Source: CAZKEW01 sp964558915 (GTDB taxonomy: Bacteria > Acidobacteriota > Aminicenantia > Aminicenantales > UBA8522). From it: a stretch of 36,445 bases of DNA. Positions 24,172 to 32,596 of the stretch are shown one piece after another. The stretch covers positions 1-36,445 of the forward strand of contig CAZLFV010000017.1 in the NCBI GenBank assembly GCA_964558915.1, in the 5' to 3' direction. Under the pieces are notes generated by a model that worked only from the letters and a program-made list of their open reading frames with translations, did no database searches and was not told the origin of the DNA. The translations under genes were made by a program, and so were the position numbers. Position 1 is the first letter of the stretch. Each line of letters opens with the position of its first letter.

Positions 24172-26877
24172 TTAGACTCTCTCAGCCACGAAGCTATAAG
24201 CCCCGCTCCCCACTGAAAAAACCGCATAGCGGCCTTCTTTCCTGAGGAAAGAAACCTCGCCGGGCATCTGGTCTGTCGGTTCGTCCCGCCAGATGACCTG
24301 ACCGCCTTCCTTGACCTGGACAGAATCCCAGAGAAGCGGGACATAAACCTCTGCTTCCGACCCGATGGGAATCCGAACAGCCAACTCGAAGCAACTGTCT
24401 TTCTTCGCCCAAGCCACTGCAGCGTCACCCCTTATTGTTGTGACTTTGGCAGAGGCCTCAGTCAGATCTGTAAAAAGAGGCGGCTTGACGTGCATCCTGC
24501 TCCAACCCGCGTTCTTGCACTCTAGGCCGGCCAGAGAGCGATAAAACCAGGCATCAACGCTGCCCAGCATGATATGATTGTGGGAGTTCATCCCTCCGCC
24601 AGTCAAATTCTCCCATCTTTCCCAGAGGGTGGTCGCTCCTTCTTCGACCATATATCCCCATCCCGGATAGGTTTTTTGGTTCACAATTTTGTAGGCTGCG
24701 TTTCCATGGCCACTTGCGGTCAAGACGTCAAGAAGATATTTTGTCCCGATGATCCCCGTATCTAGATGATAGTTCCATTCTTTGATAATGCTGGAGAGTA
24801 GCCTCTCCATAACCCTTTCCTTCTTTTCCCGGGGGACCATGTCCAGATAGAGGGGTAAGACGTTTGACGTCTGGTTGGGACTCTTGTCCACAGGGCTGAT
24901 TCTGTTGGCGGCATACTGGTCCTCACCCAGGAATTCTCTGTTGAAACTGTTCTTGATTTCTTCCGCCAGCCTGCTGTACGAGCGGACATCATCGTTTCGG
25001 TCTACAATCTTAGCAAATGCAGAGAGCAGCATGACGGCGCGGAAATAGCACCATGTCGAGGTCAATTCAAGCGGCGTTTTCGTCGGGGCGACGCTCGCCG
25101 GAGGGCACCAATCGCCGTACTTTCCGAGCTTCCTGATGATATTCTTTTCCGAATTCTTGGACAGGTAATCAACGTATTTTTTCATCGAGGCATAGTGTCT
25201 GCCAATGATTCTCATGTCCTCATAATAGAGGTACATCAGCCAGGCGAGCTCAAGGTAGGCGATGCCCCAGGCCGGGTCAGCAGGGTAAAGCTTCTCAAGG
25301 TAAGGAGGAACGACGTCCGGCAGGCTGCCGTCTTCCTTTTGGGCCAGGCGGATGTCTTCCAGATACTTCGTGTAGAAGGCGGCCATGTCGAAATTGAAGA
25401 TCGCCTCTTCAGCCGAAAGATGGGCATCCCCCAGCCAGCCGTGCCTTTCATCCCTCTGGGGGCAGTCAGTGGGAATGCTCATCAGGTTGGAGAGCTGGCT
25501 CCAAACCACGTTCGAATGGATCCTGTTGAGCAGGGAATTGGAGCAGGTGAAGTCGCCGGTCGTTTCCACGTCACTGTGGACTAAACATCCCTCTATTTTG
25601 TCTGGTGTGAGCTCTCCAGGATAACCTGTTATTTCGACATAGCGGAACCCGTGATAGGTGAAACGCGGTTCGTAAACCTCTTCACCAATGCCTTTGAGAA
25701 TAAACACATCAGTGGCCTTGGCATTTTGGTTGGGAAGAACATTGAGCGTTCCATCCGGATGGAGCAACTCGCCGTGCCTGAGCTTGATTTCAGTACCGCG
25801 GGGGCCCTGGGCCCGGAGTCTGACCCATCCCGAAAAGTTTTGCCCGAAGTCACAAACAGATACGCCTGGGACCGGGCCTACCAGACGCACCGGGCTGAGA
25901 GTTTCAGTAACGCGGATTGGAGGAAGAAGCTGGGGAGATAAAATTGTGCCCTTCACTTCCACGGCTTTCTCCCAGGCCGAATCATCGAATCCCGGACAAT
26001 CCCAGTCCGGCTGGGCGAGCCTGGCGTCGTAGCGCTCTCCAAAATAAATGCCGTTCTCCAGGAGAGGCCCGGAAGATGCCTTCCAGGTTTCGTCCGAAAT
26101 AACCCGCTCAAATGACTCATTCTCGAGCTCAAGCTCGATCTGCACGATCAGCCGGGGCTGCCCATAGCCATAATTATTAATATGGCGGCCGTTCCCGAGG
26201 ATCACGGCCACGGCATTTTTTTCTTGAATGAGGTCCGTGACATCGTAGACAGAATAGAGGGCAATCTTCTTATAATCGGTTTGGGCAGGGTCGAGAACAT
26301 AATCTCCCACCTTTCGCCCATTTAAGCGAATCTCATAGTAACCCAGTCCGCAGACATATGCCCTCGCTTTCTTGACGTCGTTTCCGGCCGAGAATTCCTT
26401 GCGAAAGTAAAGGCCCGGGCTTTGGACGGATTCTCCCGAATAGTCCCCTAAGACCTCTTGTCCTTTGGACTCGAACTGAGGCGGTTCCCTCCGGCTGATC
26501 CACTTGGCCTTCCAGTCCCTATCATGGAGAAGGCCCATCTCAAAGAAAGCGATGTCGCTCCACGGGCTGACGCCTTCCCATTGGTCCCACCACCGCACCC
26601 GCCAGAAATATCTTTTTCCGCTCCGCAACGGCAGGCCGCTGTGACGGGCGCCGGTCGTCCTTTCAGAATCGACCCGGCCGCTGTCCCATTGATCGCCCGT
26701 TTCCTTTTCGCTGAAATCTCTTTCCGAAGAGACAATGACCTGATAGGCCACTTGTTTTGCCCCCCGCCTGGGATGCTCTGGAACCCAGGAAAATCGGGGC
26801 GAGTCAGAGATAATCCCGAGAGGCTTGGTCAGGTATTCGCATCTCAAACGTTTAGCCGGGAGAGGATTTTGGCTCAT
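24172..26877 (-). CDS. Alpha-L-rhamnosidase, glycoside hydrolase family 78
   Basis: This 901-residue enzyme releases terminal L-rhamnose from plant or bacterial glycans and glycosides. The layout matches GH78: an N-terminal beta-domain opening RLRCEYLTKPLGI, the rhamnosidase N-domain with the VCGLGYYEIRLNGRKVGDYVLDPAQTD region, a concanavalin-like domain, and the (alpha/alpha)6 catalytic domain with D471-C-P-Q-R-D-E-R-H-G-W holding the acidic active-site residues. A C-terminal beta-domain follows. There is no signal peptide, so it should act in the cytosol on imported rhamnosides. It has its own promoter match at 26912-26940 and lies 64 bases after rhaA. Confidence 0.95.
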   Translation of the reverse strand: MSQNPLPAKRLRCEYLTKPLGIISDSPRFSWVPEHPRRGAKQVAYQVIVSSERDFSEKETGDQWDSGRVDSERTTGARHSGLPLRSGKRYFWRVRWWDQWEGVSPWSDIAFFEMGLLHDRDWKAKWISRREPPQFESKGQEVLGDYSGESVQSPGLYFRKEFSAGNDVKKARAYVCGLGYYEIRLNGRKVGDYVLDPAQTDYKKIALYSVYDVTDLIQEKNAVAVILGNGRHINNYGYGQPRLIVQIELELENESFERVISDETWKASSGPLLENGIYFGERYDARLAQPDWDCPGFDDSAWEKAVEVKGTILSPQLLPPIRVTETLSPVRLVGPVPGVSVCDFGQNFSGWVRLRAQGPRGTEIKLRHGELLHPDGTLNVLPNQNAKATDVFILKGIGEEVYEPRFTYHGFRYVEITGYPGELTPDKIEGCLVHSDVETTGDFTCSNSLLNRIHSNVVWSQLSNLMSIPTDCPQRDERHGWLGDAHLSAEEAIFNFDMAAFYTKYLEDIRLAQKEDGSLPDVVPPYLEKLYPADPAWGIAYLELAWLMYLYYEDMRIIGRHYASMKKYVDYLSKNSEKNIIRKLGKYGDWCPPASVAPTKTPLELTSTWCYFRAVMLLSAFAKIVDRNDDVRSYSRLAEEIKNSFNREFLGEDQYAANRISPVDKSPNQTSNVLPLYLDMVPREKKERVMERLLSSIIKEWNYHLDTGIIGTKYLLDVLTASGHGNAAYKIVNQKTYPGWGYMVEEGATTLWERWENLTGGGMNSHNHIMLGSVDAWFYRSLAGLECKNAGWSRMHVKPPLFTDLTEASAKVTTIRGDAAVAWAKKDSCFELAVRIPIGSEAEVYVPLLWDSVQVKEGGQVIWRDEPTDQMPGEVSFLRKEGRYAVFSVGSGAYSFVAERV

Positions 26878-26911
26878 TTTCTCAGCACCTTTTTACATTT
26901 TCAGTCGGTTG

Positions 26912-26940
26912 ATTTTAGTCTTCTTTTTCCCCCTCGTCAA
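26912..26940 (-). promoter_or_regulatory. Internal promoter before the rhamnosidase gene
   Basis: On the minus strand, TTGACG (26935-26940), a 17-base spacer, then TAAAAT (26912-26917), located in the gap after the rhaA stop codon. It would allow the rhamnosidase and synthetase genes to be expressed apart from rhaBA. Confidence 0.5.
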
Positions 26941-26941
26941 T

Positions 26942-28213
26942 TCAGCTTGTTCTCTTGCTCAGGATTTTTTTCTCGTAGCGGTCGATGTCTGTGATCCATT
27001 GGACATCCGGGGGGACGTCCTGACGAAGGCAATAATAATCCCAGACCGCCCCGAACGGGAGCGTTTTGATATCCTCGAGCAGGGCCAGACGCCTGAAATA
27101 ATCTCCGTTGTTTTCGAACTCTCGCAGTCTCTCCTCGGGCTGCAGAAGGGCCAGTAGGAACGCCTTGAGGGTGGCCCTGGCTCCAATCACCCAGGCGCCC
27201 ACTCGGTTGATGGAGGCATCGAAAAAATCAAGGGCAATATGGACCCTGGGAAGGGCTCGGCAGCGGACGACTTCCTCGGCCACGCTTCTCAGATCGTCGT
27301 CTAGGATGACCACGTGATCGGAATCCCAGCGGACCGGACGGCTCAGGTGGAGGAGCAATTCCTCGAAGAATTGGAGGATGGCCGAGATCTTGTCCGACAC
27401 GGATTCCGTTGGATGAAAGTGTCCCAAATCGAGGCAAAGCATTTTGTTATTGGCCAGGGCGTACCCGAGATAAAATTCGTGAGAGCCGACAACAAACGAT
27501 TCACTGCCTATTCCAAAGAGCTTACCTTCCAGGGAATCCTTCATCAGAGACGGGCTGTACTCCATTTTAAAGATTTCGTCGAGTGATTCCTTAAGCAGGC
27601 GGCGGTGCGACCACCGGTCTAGTGGAATATCTTTAGAGCCGTCGGGAATCCATAGATTGTGCAGGCTGGCGGCTTTGAGCTCCCGGCCGAAAAAAGCTGC
27701 AATGTCGCGGCAGCGCTTGACGTGCTCAACCCAGAAGTTCCGGGTGCGTTTGTCTTTGCTGCTGAGAGTATAGCCTGAATCGGCCAGCTGATGGGAAAAG
27801 CAGGTGGCATTGAAATCAAGCTTCAATTTCTCTTGTTTGGCCCAGGTCAGCCAGTTCTTGAAATGGACGGGCTCAATTTCATCCCGGCCGATAAACTTCG
27901 CGCCGAACTCTCCATAAATAGCGTGAAGGTTGAGGCGGTGTTTGCCGGGGATTAAAGAGAACGCTTTCTCGAGGTCCATCCGGAGTTCCTCCGCAGTTCT
28001 GGCTCTTCCAGGGTAATTCTCCGTGACTTGAATCCCTCCCGAAGCCATTGGCTTCTCAGCCTTCTCGAACCCGCGGATGTCATCACCCTGCCAGCAGGGC
28101 AGGGAGAGAGACAGAGACTCCAGGGTTTTGAGCGTCGCTTCTGTATCCACGCCCAGACGGGCATACCGGTCTTTGGCAGCGACATAGTTTTTTTCTGTGA
28201 ACAAAGGATGCAT
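26942..28213 (-). CDS. rhaA: L-rhamnose isomerase
   Basis: This 423-residue metal-dependent cytosolic isomerase converts L-rhamnose to L-rhamnulose, the first step after sugar release. The length matches the family (about 419). Recognisable blocks include CWQGDDIRGFE near residues 40-50, the NLHAIYGEF strand, FNATCFSHQ, IGSESFVVGSHEFY and LDLGHFHPTE, which carry the metal-binding acidic and histidine residues. The ATG directly abuts the stop codon of the rhamnulokinase gene, so the two are co-translated. No rhamnulose-1-phosphate aldolase gene is found in the window. Confidence 0.96.
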   Translation of the reverse strand: MHPLFTEKNYVAAKDRYARLGVDTEATLKTLESLSLSLPCWQGDDIRGFEKAEKPMASGGIQVTENYPGRARTAEELRMDLEKAFSLIPGKHRLNLHAIYGEFGAKFIGRDEIEPVHFKNWLTWAKQEKLKLDFNATCFSHQLADSGYTLSSKDKRTRNFWVEHVKRCRDIAAFFGRELKAASLHNLWIPDGSKDIPLDRWSHRRLLKESLDEIFKMEYSPSLMKDSLEGKLFGIGSESFVVGSHEFYLGYALANNKMLCLDLGHFHPTESVSDKISAILQFFEELLLHLSRPVRWDSDHVVILDDDLRSVAEEVVRCRALPRVHIALDFFDASINRVGAWVIGARATLKAFLLALLQPEERLREFENNGDYFRRLALLEDIKTLPFGAVWDYYCLRQDVPPDVQWITDIDRYEKKILSKRTS

Positions 28214-29707
28214 TTATTTTCCTCCTTTTTCCCCAATTTTGATGATTTTGAGGAACCGCTCATAGGCCCCGTCCCATTTTTTAACACTCTCGGGCTCATG
28301 GCTTTTCAATTCGACAGAATTCCGGACCGTTTTCCTGATTTCGGCCAGCGATTTCACGTATCCCAAGGCCAGAGCCTGAACCATGATATTGCCGATAGCG
28401 GTCGCCTCAGCCGGACCCGCCACAACGGGAAGGTTGGTGGCATCTGCTGTCCATTGGCAGAGGAGGCTGTTTTGAGAGCCCCCTCCGATGACATGAATTT
28501 TTTTAATAGGAATGTCCAGTATCCGATGAAGTTCATCTAAGGTGAAGCGGTATTTCAAAGCCAGACTCTCCAGGACGCAGCGCGAGATCTCGGCGATTGT
28601 GGCCGGGACGGTTTGCCTGGTCCTCTGACAGAATCGGCGGATCGCCGCCGTCATGCTGGGAGGGTTCAGGAAATCAGGCCAGTCGGGGTCGATGAACGCC
28701 TTGAACGGCGATGCTTCATTGGCCAGGCGCATGAGTTCCCCATAAGTCACGCCTTTTTTTTGGGCCCATTCTTTACGGCATTGTTGGAGCAGCCAGAGCC
28801 CGGTGATGTTCTTGAGAAAACGGGTCGTTCCTTCGACTCCGCCTTCACTTGTAAAATTGGATTTGAGGGCTTTTTCAGTGATGACAGGCTGGTCCATTTC
28901 TCTTCCTAGCAGGGACCATGTCCCGGAGCTGATATAGGCCCAGTTCTTTCCCGATGCAGGGATGGCAGCGATTGCGGCGGCCGTGTCATGGCTGGCTGTG
29001 GCGACGACGGAACTCCCAGCCAGCCCAGTTTCCCGGGCCACCGCCGGGCTCAATGCTCCGACCAGGGACCCAGGAGACAAGATATCCAGCATCAAGGCAG
29101 CCGGAATTTCCAGGGCGGCAAAAAGCTCTTTCTTCCAGGTTCTCCGGCGAGGGTCAAGAAGCTGTGAGGTCGAGGCGATTGTGAATTCATTATTTTTCTT
29201 GCCAGTCAGAAGATAAGTGAAGAGGTCAGGCATAAAAAGCAACCCGGTTGCCTTTTGAAGGAGGGGAGACCTGTCCCTGACCATAGAATAGATCTGGAAA
29301 AGCGTGTTGAAGGGCATGAATTGGATGCCGGTCCATTGATAAATCTTCTCCCGGGGCACGCGCTTGAAGAATTCTTCCATGACTCCTCTTGTCCGGATGT
29401 CTCTGTAGGCAAAAGGAAAGCCGAGAATGCTTCCGTCCCTAGCCAGAAGTCCGAAGTCAACTCCCCAAGTGTCCACGGCGAGGCTTTCTGGACGAGTCGA
29501 GGACACCCTTAGACACGTTCTCATTCCATTCTTGATTTCCTCGAACAGCCGGTTGATATTCCAATGCAGGTGCCCCCGCACCCGGACCGGGCCGTTGGGA
29601 AACCGGGTGAGTTCTCGGGTAATGATGCGACCTTGCGTGAGCGTCCCCAGAATCGTCCTTCCGCTTTCGGCTCCGAGGTCAAACGCAAGGAAATAATGGG
29701 CTTGCAT
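28214..29707 (-). CDS. rhaB: Rhamnulokinase
   Basis: This 497-residue FGGY-family sugar kinase phosphorylates L-rhamnulose to L-rhamnulose 1-phosphate using ATP. The N-terminal phosphate-binding loop FDLGAESGR (about 9-17), VDTWGVDFGLL, SHDTAAAIAAIP, YISSGTWSLLG and HVIGGGSQNSLLCQWTADATNLPV are the expected conserved segments, so the enzyme should be active. It is the first gene of the rhamnose operon, with an AAAGGAGG ribosome-binding site and a TTGAAA-N17-TATAAA promoter just upstream. The product is probably split by an aldolase encoded elsewhere. Confidence 0.95.
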   Translation of the reverse strand: MQAHYFLAFDLGAESGRTILGTLTQGRIITRELTRFPNGPVRVRGHLHWNINRLFEEIKNGMRTCLRVSSTRPESLAVDTWGVDFGLLARDGSILGFPFAYRDIRTRGVMEEFFKRVPREKIYQWTGIQFMPFNTLFQIYSMVRDRSPLLQKATGLLFMPDLFTYLLTGKKNNEFTIASTSQLLDPRRRTWKKELFAALEIPAALMLDILSPGSLVGALSPAVARETGLAGSSVVATASHDTAAAIAAIPASGKNWAYISSGTWSLLGREMDQPVITEKALKSNFTSEGGVEGTTRFLKNITGLWLLQQCRKEWAQKKGVTYGELMRLANEASPFKAFIDPDWPDFLNPPSMTAAIRRFCQRTRQTVPATIAEISRCVLESLALKYRFTLDELHRILDIPIKKIHVIGGGSQNSLLCQWTADATNLPVVAGPAEATAIGNIMVQALALGYVKSLAEIRKTVRNSVELKSHEPESVKKWDGAYERFLKIIKIGEKGGK

Positions 29708-29736
29708 CTTCCTCCTTTATTTGGTTCGCTCCCCTT

Positions 29737-29765
29737 TTTATATAATCACCGGGCAGAGATTTCAA
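29737..29765 (-). promoter_or_regulatory. Promoter of the rhamnose operon
   Basis: On the minus strand, TTGAAA (29760-29765), 17 bases, TATAAA (29737-29742). The -35 box overlaps the ribosome-binding site of the divergent exonuclease-like gene. A plus-strand TATAAT (29741-29746) overlaps the -10 box, so the two divergent promoters share DNA. Confidence 0.6.
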
Positions 29766-29774
29766 GGAGGGGCT

Positions 29775-31133
29775 TTGAAAACTTGGGCGAAATATTTTAA
29801 GATGATGACGTCGCGCCCAAACATGGAATTCGAAGATAGGTTGAAGCTTCTCAAAAGAGAGCGGTCTTCCCGAAAAAAGGCGGGTTCAGTCGATAAGGCC
29901 TGGCAGCAAATCGACCAGAACTCTCAGCTTTCGACGAAGGAAAAATTGGAAAAGTTGATCACCTTGACCAAAACCGGGACCAAAAAGAAGGAGAAGCCAG
30001 AGCATCTCGAGCCGCAGGCGAGAAAACCATTGCAGGTGTTCGAGGATCATTTCTCAGGACAATCGAGATACGGAAAAATATCCTTGGCTTTAGGCCTCAA
30101 ACTCAACGGAGAAGTTCTTTCGCTTTTGAGCCGCGACCGGAGTTTTGGCGACCGCGACCTTTCCAGCGCGGTTTTTCTCGACCTCGAAACAACCGGGCTT
30201 TCCGGCGGGGTCGGGGTGGTCCCTTTTCTCGTTGGCCTGGGCTTTTACAGGGACGAGAAGTTTCATGTCCTTCAGTTCTTTCTCGGGGACCTCGCTGAAG
30301 AGGAACGCCTGGTTGAAGAGCTCAGGCAGTTCTTCGAGCAGATGGATTTCCGGTCTGTTGTCAGCTTCAACGGGAAAGGCTTCGACCTGCCGCTTCTCGA
30401 GACGCGATTTATACTTCACGGCCAGCCCCTCGTCCTCAGCGGCCTGCCTCACCTCGACTTCCTTTTTTCGGCTCGAAACCTCTGGAGCCACAAACAGGAA
30501 AGCTGCCGTCTTTATCACCTGGCCCGCGAAATCCTTGAGGCCGAACGGGATGAGGACATCCCTGCGGCGGAAATTCCCGCGCGCTATTTCCAATACCTGA
30601 GGTCGGGCGATTTTTCGCTGATGGAACCCGTCCTTTATCATAATCGGGAGGACATTCTTTCTCTGCTCGGGGTCGTTATCTTGGGCGGAAGAATTCTGGC
30701 CGAAGAAAAAGAAGAAAGTTTGGAAGAATTCGCCGACGCAATGGACTTATTCGGCGCAGCCAAGGTGCTGGAGAAAACCGGGCAACTCGACAAGTCCGCC
30801 AGTTTCATCCGTAAGGCTCTGGAGGGCAGGCTGTCCGAGGATGTCGCTCTAGTGGCCAAAAGGAAGCTGGCCTATTATTTCAAGAAGAACCAGGAATGGG
30901 ACAAGGCCGTCAGCCTCTGGCAACAGATGACACCCCAGAATCAGCTCTTCTGCTACCGGGAGCTGGCGATGTATTACGAGCACAGGCAGAAGGACTTTGT
31001 CAAAGCTCGGGAAATCGCCGAGGAAGGGTTGGCCCTGGCCATGGGCATTTCCCGGAACTATGAGGAGGATTTCGCTCATCGCATCGAAAGGCTGAGAGCC
31101 AGATTCAGCCGGCTGACAAAACTCGCCAAGTGA
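29775..31133 (+). CDS. YprB-like RNase H-fold (DEDDh exonuclease-type) protein with C-terminal TPR-like helices
   Basis: This 452-residue cytosolic protein has a variable, charged N-terminus (1-110), then an RNase H-like domain of the YprB type: D136-L-E138 in FLDLETTGL, D204 in FNGKGFDLPL, and H289/D293 in YHNREDILSL, giving a full DEDDh metal-binding set. The C-terminal 130 residues form helical repeats resembling TPRs. It probably degrades or trims nucleic acid; the substrate is not established for this family. The start is a TTG at 29775 preceded by AAGGAGG; the ATG at 29802 is a weaker alternative. It is transcribed divergently from rhaB. Confidence 0.85.
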   Translation: MKTWAKYFKMMTSRPNMEFEDRLKLLKRERSSRKKAGSVDKAWQQIDQNSQLSTKEKLEKLITLTKTGTKKKEKPEHLEPQARKPLQVFEDHFSGQSRYGKISLALGLKLNGEVLSLLSRDRSFGDRDLSSAVFLDLETTGLSGGVGVVPFLVGLGFYRDEKFHVLQFFLGDLAEEERLVEELRQFFEQMDFRSVVSFNGKGFDLPLLETRFILHGQPLVLSGLPHLDFLFSARNLWSHKQESCRLYHLAREILEAERDEDIPAAEIPARYFQYLRSGDFSLMEPVLYHNREDILSLLGVVILGGRILAEEKEESLEEFADAMDLFGAAKVLEKTGQLDKSASFIRKALEGRLSEDVALVAKRKLAYYFKKNQEWDKAVSLWQQMTPQNQLFCYRELAMYYEHRQKDFVKAREIAEEGLALAMGISRNYEEDFAHRIERLRARFSRLTKLAK

Positions 31134-31567
31134 TGAGGCCGAAGCCATAAAATTATGTCTGTCGCGTGGTGGATACTCTTCTTTTTCTCGAGGCGAGTCT
31201 CTTTAAGAAAAGTGAAATCGTCTGGGGTCGTAGCCGCGGACCTCGAACCCTGAGAAAAAGGCAAGAAGGGGGGCTAACCTTTAGGGGTGAGACGGGGCAG
31301 TTTAAAAGGGGAGCTGGACGAGGGAAATTTCCTCACCTGATTCATCCTAAGAGGGGATTGCTGAAACAGAGGGGAAAAAAGAAGAATAATACAGATTAAG
31401 ATTCTCTATAAAGAGAGCTAAGTTATGGCCAAAACTCGGGGCGGCTTGTATCGCACGACTAAATCTATTAGAATGGCCGAAAATGTCTATTTTTCTAAGT
31501 CTTTTCCAAGGAAAGATAAGGAGCGGGGCAAACGGCAAAACGGCCGATCTTTGAATTGAGTGGACAA
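31134..31567 (+). other. 434-bp intergenic region upstream of the pilin operon
   Basis: No open frame here looks coding. It holds a short hairpin TCTCT-N4-AGAGA (31403-31416) and the candidate pilin promoter at 31446-31474. A purine-rich stretch lies around 31250-31390. No tRNA or recognised riboswitch could be built. Confidence 0.5.
31446..31474 (+). promoter_or_regulatory. Candidate promoter of the minor-pilin operon
   Basis: TTGTAT (31446-31451), a 17-base spacer and TAGAAT (31469-31474). The -10 box is good and the -35 box weak. The predicted leader is about 87 bases. Confidence 0.4.
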
Positions 31568-32074
31568 ATGAAAAGACAAAAACTGAATCCAAAGGGCTTC
31601 ACTTTTATCGAGGTTGTTCTTGTTGTGGCCATCATCGGGATCTTATTGGTCATGGCCTATCCAAACATCATGAGTTCGTTGGAGACGCGGGGTCTGGAAA
31701 ACAGGGCCAGAGAAGTGCTGACAACGCTGCAGCAAGCCAAATTCCAGGCGGTCAAGTTTAAAGTGAACTTTCGCGTCCGGTTTGACAATACCCCGGGGCG
31801 TTGGATTTATTTTCTGGAACGAGAAACCGACCCCGATACCTGGGTTGAGGTTCCGGGATTCGCGCGAAGATACATCCCGTCGAAATATGTTGTTACAATT
31901 AACGTGCCCAACCAGGCTGTGGAATTCTCACCCCTGGGAATTATCATTAACTACAGCACGACACAGCATAATATTTCCCTTCAAAGTACTATCCTCCAGA
32001 GACAGAGTCAGCCAAGCACAAGAACCATAAATATTTTTGCCGGAGGGTCTATCCAATATGTCAAGTCGTCCTAG
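31568..32074 (+). CDS. Type IV pilin-like protein, GspH/FimT family
   Basis: This 168-residue prepilin has a short basic leader, with cleavage expected after G10 before F11 (PKG/FTFIEV) and the conserved Glu at mature position 5. A hydrophobic helix covers about residues 12-32. The C-terminal domain is beta-rich, as in FimT/GspH minor pilins. The ATG at 31568 is preferred over a TTG four codons upstream. It is the first gene of an operon in the usual minor-pilin order and probably primes assembly of the pilus tip. Confidence 0.9.
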   Translation: MKRQKLNPKGFTFIEVVLVVAIIGILLVMAYPNIMSSLETRGLENRAREVLTTLQQAKFQAVKFKVNFRVRFDNTPGRWIYFLERETDPDTWVEVPGFARRYIPSKYVVTINVPNQAVEFSPLGIIINYSTTQHNISLQSTILQRQSQPSTRTINIFAGGSIQYVKSS

Positions 32075-32099
32075 ATTTTCAGAAGAATGGGGGAATAAT

Positions 32100-32579
32100 A
32101 TGAGACCAAGAAAAATCAACCGGACAAAAAAGTCGGGATTTACTCTGATCGAAGCTGTTGTGGGGATCGCTCTCATGGCCATCGCCGTGCTTGGCCTGGC
32201 CGAAATGTTCATGCTGAGCGTCATGAACAACATGCGCTCCGACCGGATGACCAATGCCTCATTCCTGGCCCAGCAGCAGGTCGACATGCTGCGGAACCTG
32301 ACCGTAGATGAGCTAACCCTGTTTGGATCCGCTAACGGCATAGACCTCAACGGCGACGGGACGATGGACATCGTCAAAGATGAGCTCCTTGATCTCAACG
32401 GCGACAACCTGAACGACTATAGGAGAGTGACAGAGTTCCAGCGCCTTTCCGGCAACTCATGGGAACTGGAAGTCCTGATCTTTACAGCAGAACAATTTAG
32501 CAGAACCCGGGTTGAGCTTCTCCAGAACCCCCAGAACTATGGGGTCAGGGCGAGGGTCAACACGGTGATCAGCCGATAG
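32100..32579 (+). CDS. pilV: Minor pilin PilV-like
   Basis: This 159-residue prepilin is predicted to be cleaved after G13 (KSG/FTLIEA), with Glu at mature position 5 and a hydrophobic helix to about residue 40. Two aspartate-rich loops, DLNGDGTMD (82-90) and DLNGDNLND (98-106), look like EF-hand-type calcium sites. The ATG at 32100 is preceded by a GGGGG-rich ribosome-binding site and lies 25 bases after the FimT-like gene. The PilV name is based on gene order and N-terminus. Confidence 0.85.
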   Translation: MRPRKINRTKKSGFTLIEAVVGIALMAIAVLGLAEMFMLSVMNNMRSDRMTNASFLAQQQVDMLRNLTVDELTLFGSANGIDLNGDGTMDIVKDELLDLNGDNLNDYRRVTEFQRLSGNSWELEVLIFTAEQFSRTRVELLQNPQNYGVRARVNTVISR

Positions 32580-32596
32580 ATTGGAACAGGAAAAAA

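Noticed and set aside
24159..24428. In-frame 90-codon extension of the acyl-CoA synthetase
   Set aside because: It overlaps the end of the rhamnosidase gene; homology and a ribosome-binding site place the start at 24158.
31220..31260. tRNA-like GGTTCGAGGTCC string on the minus strand
   Set aside because: The arms next to the TTCGA loop do not pair and no acceptor or anticodon stem could be built.
31166..31399. 77-codon open frame before the pilin operon
   Set aside because: The product is low-complexity and basic, with no ribosome-binding site and no conserved feature.
31530..31556. GGGGCAAACGGC resembling the core of a c-di-GMP-I riboswitch
   Set aside because: The flanking stems and the second conserved block are missing.
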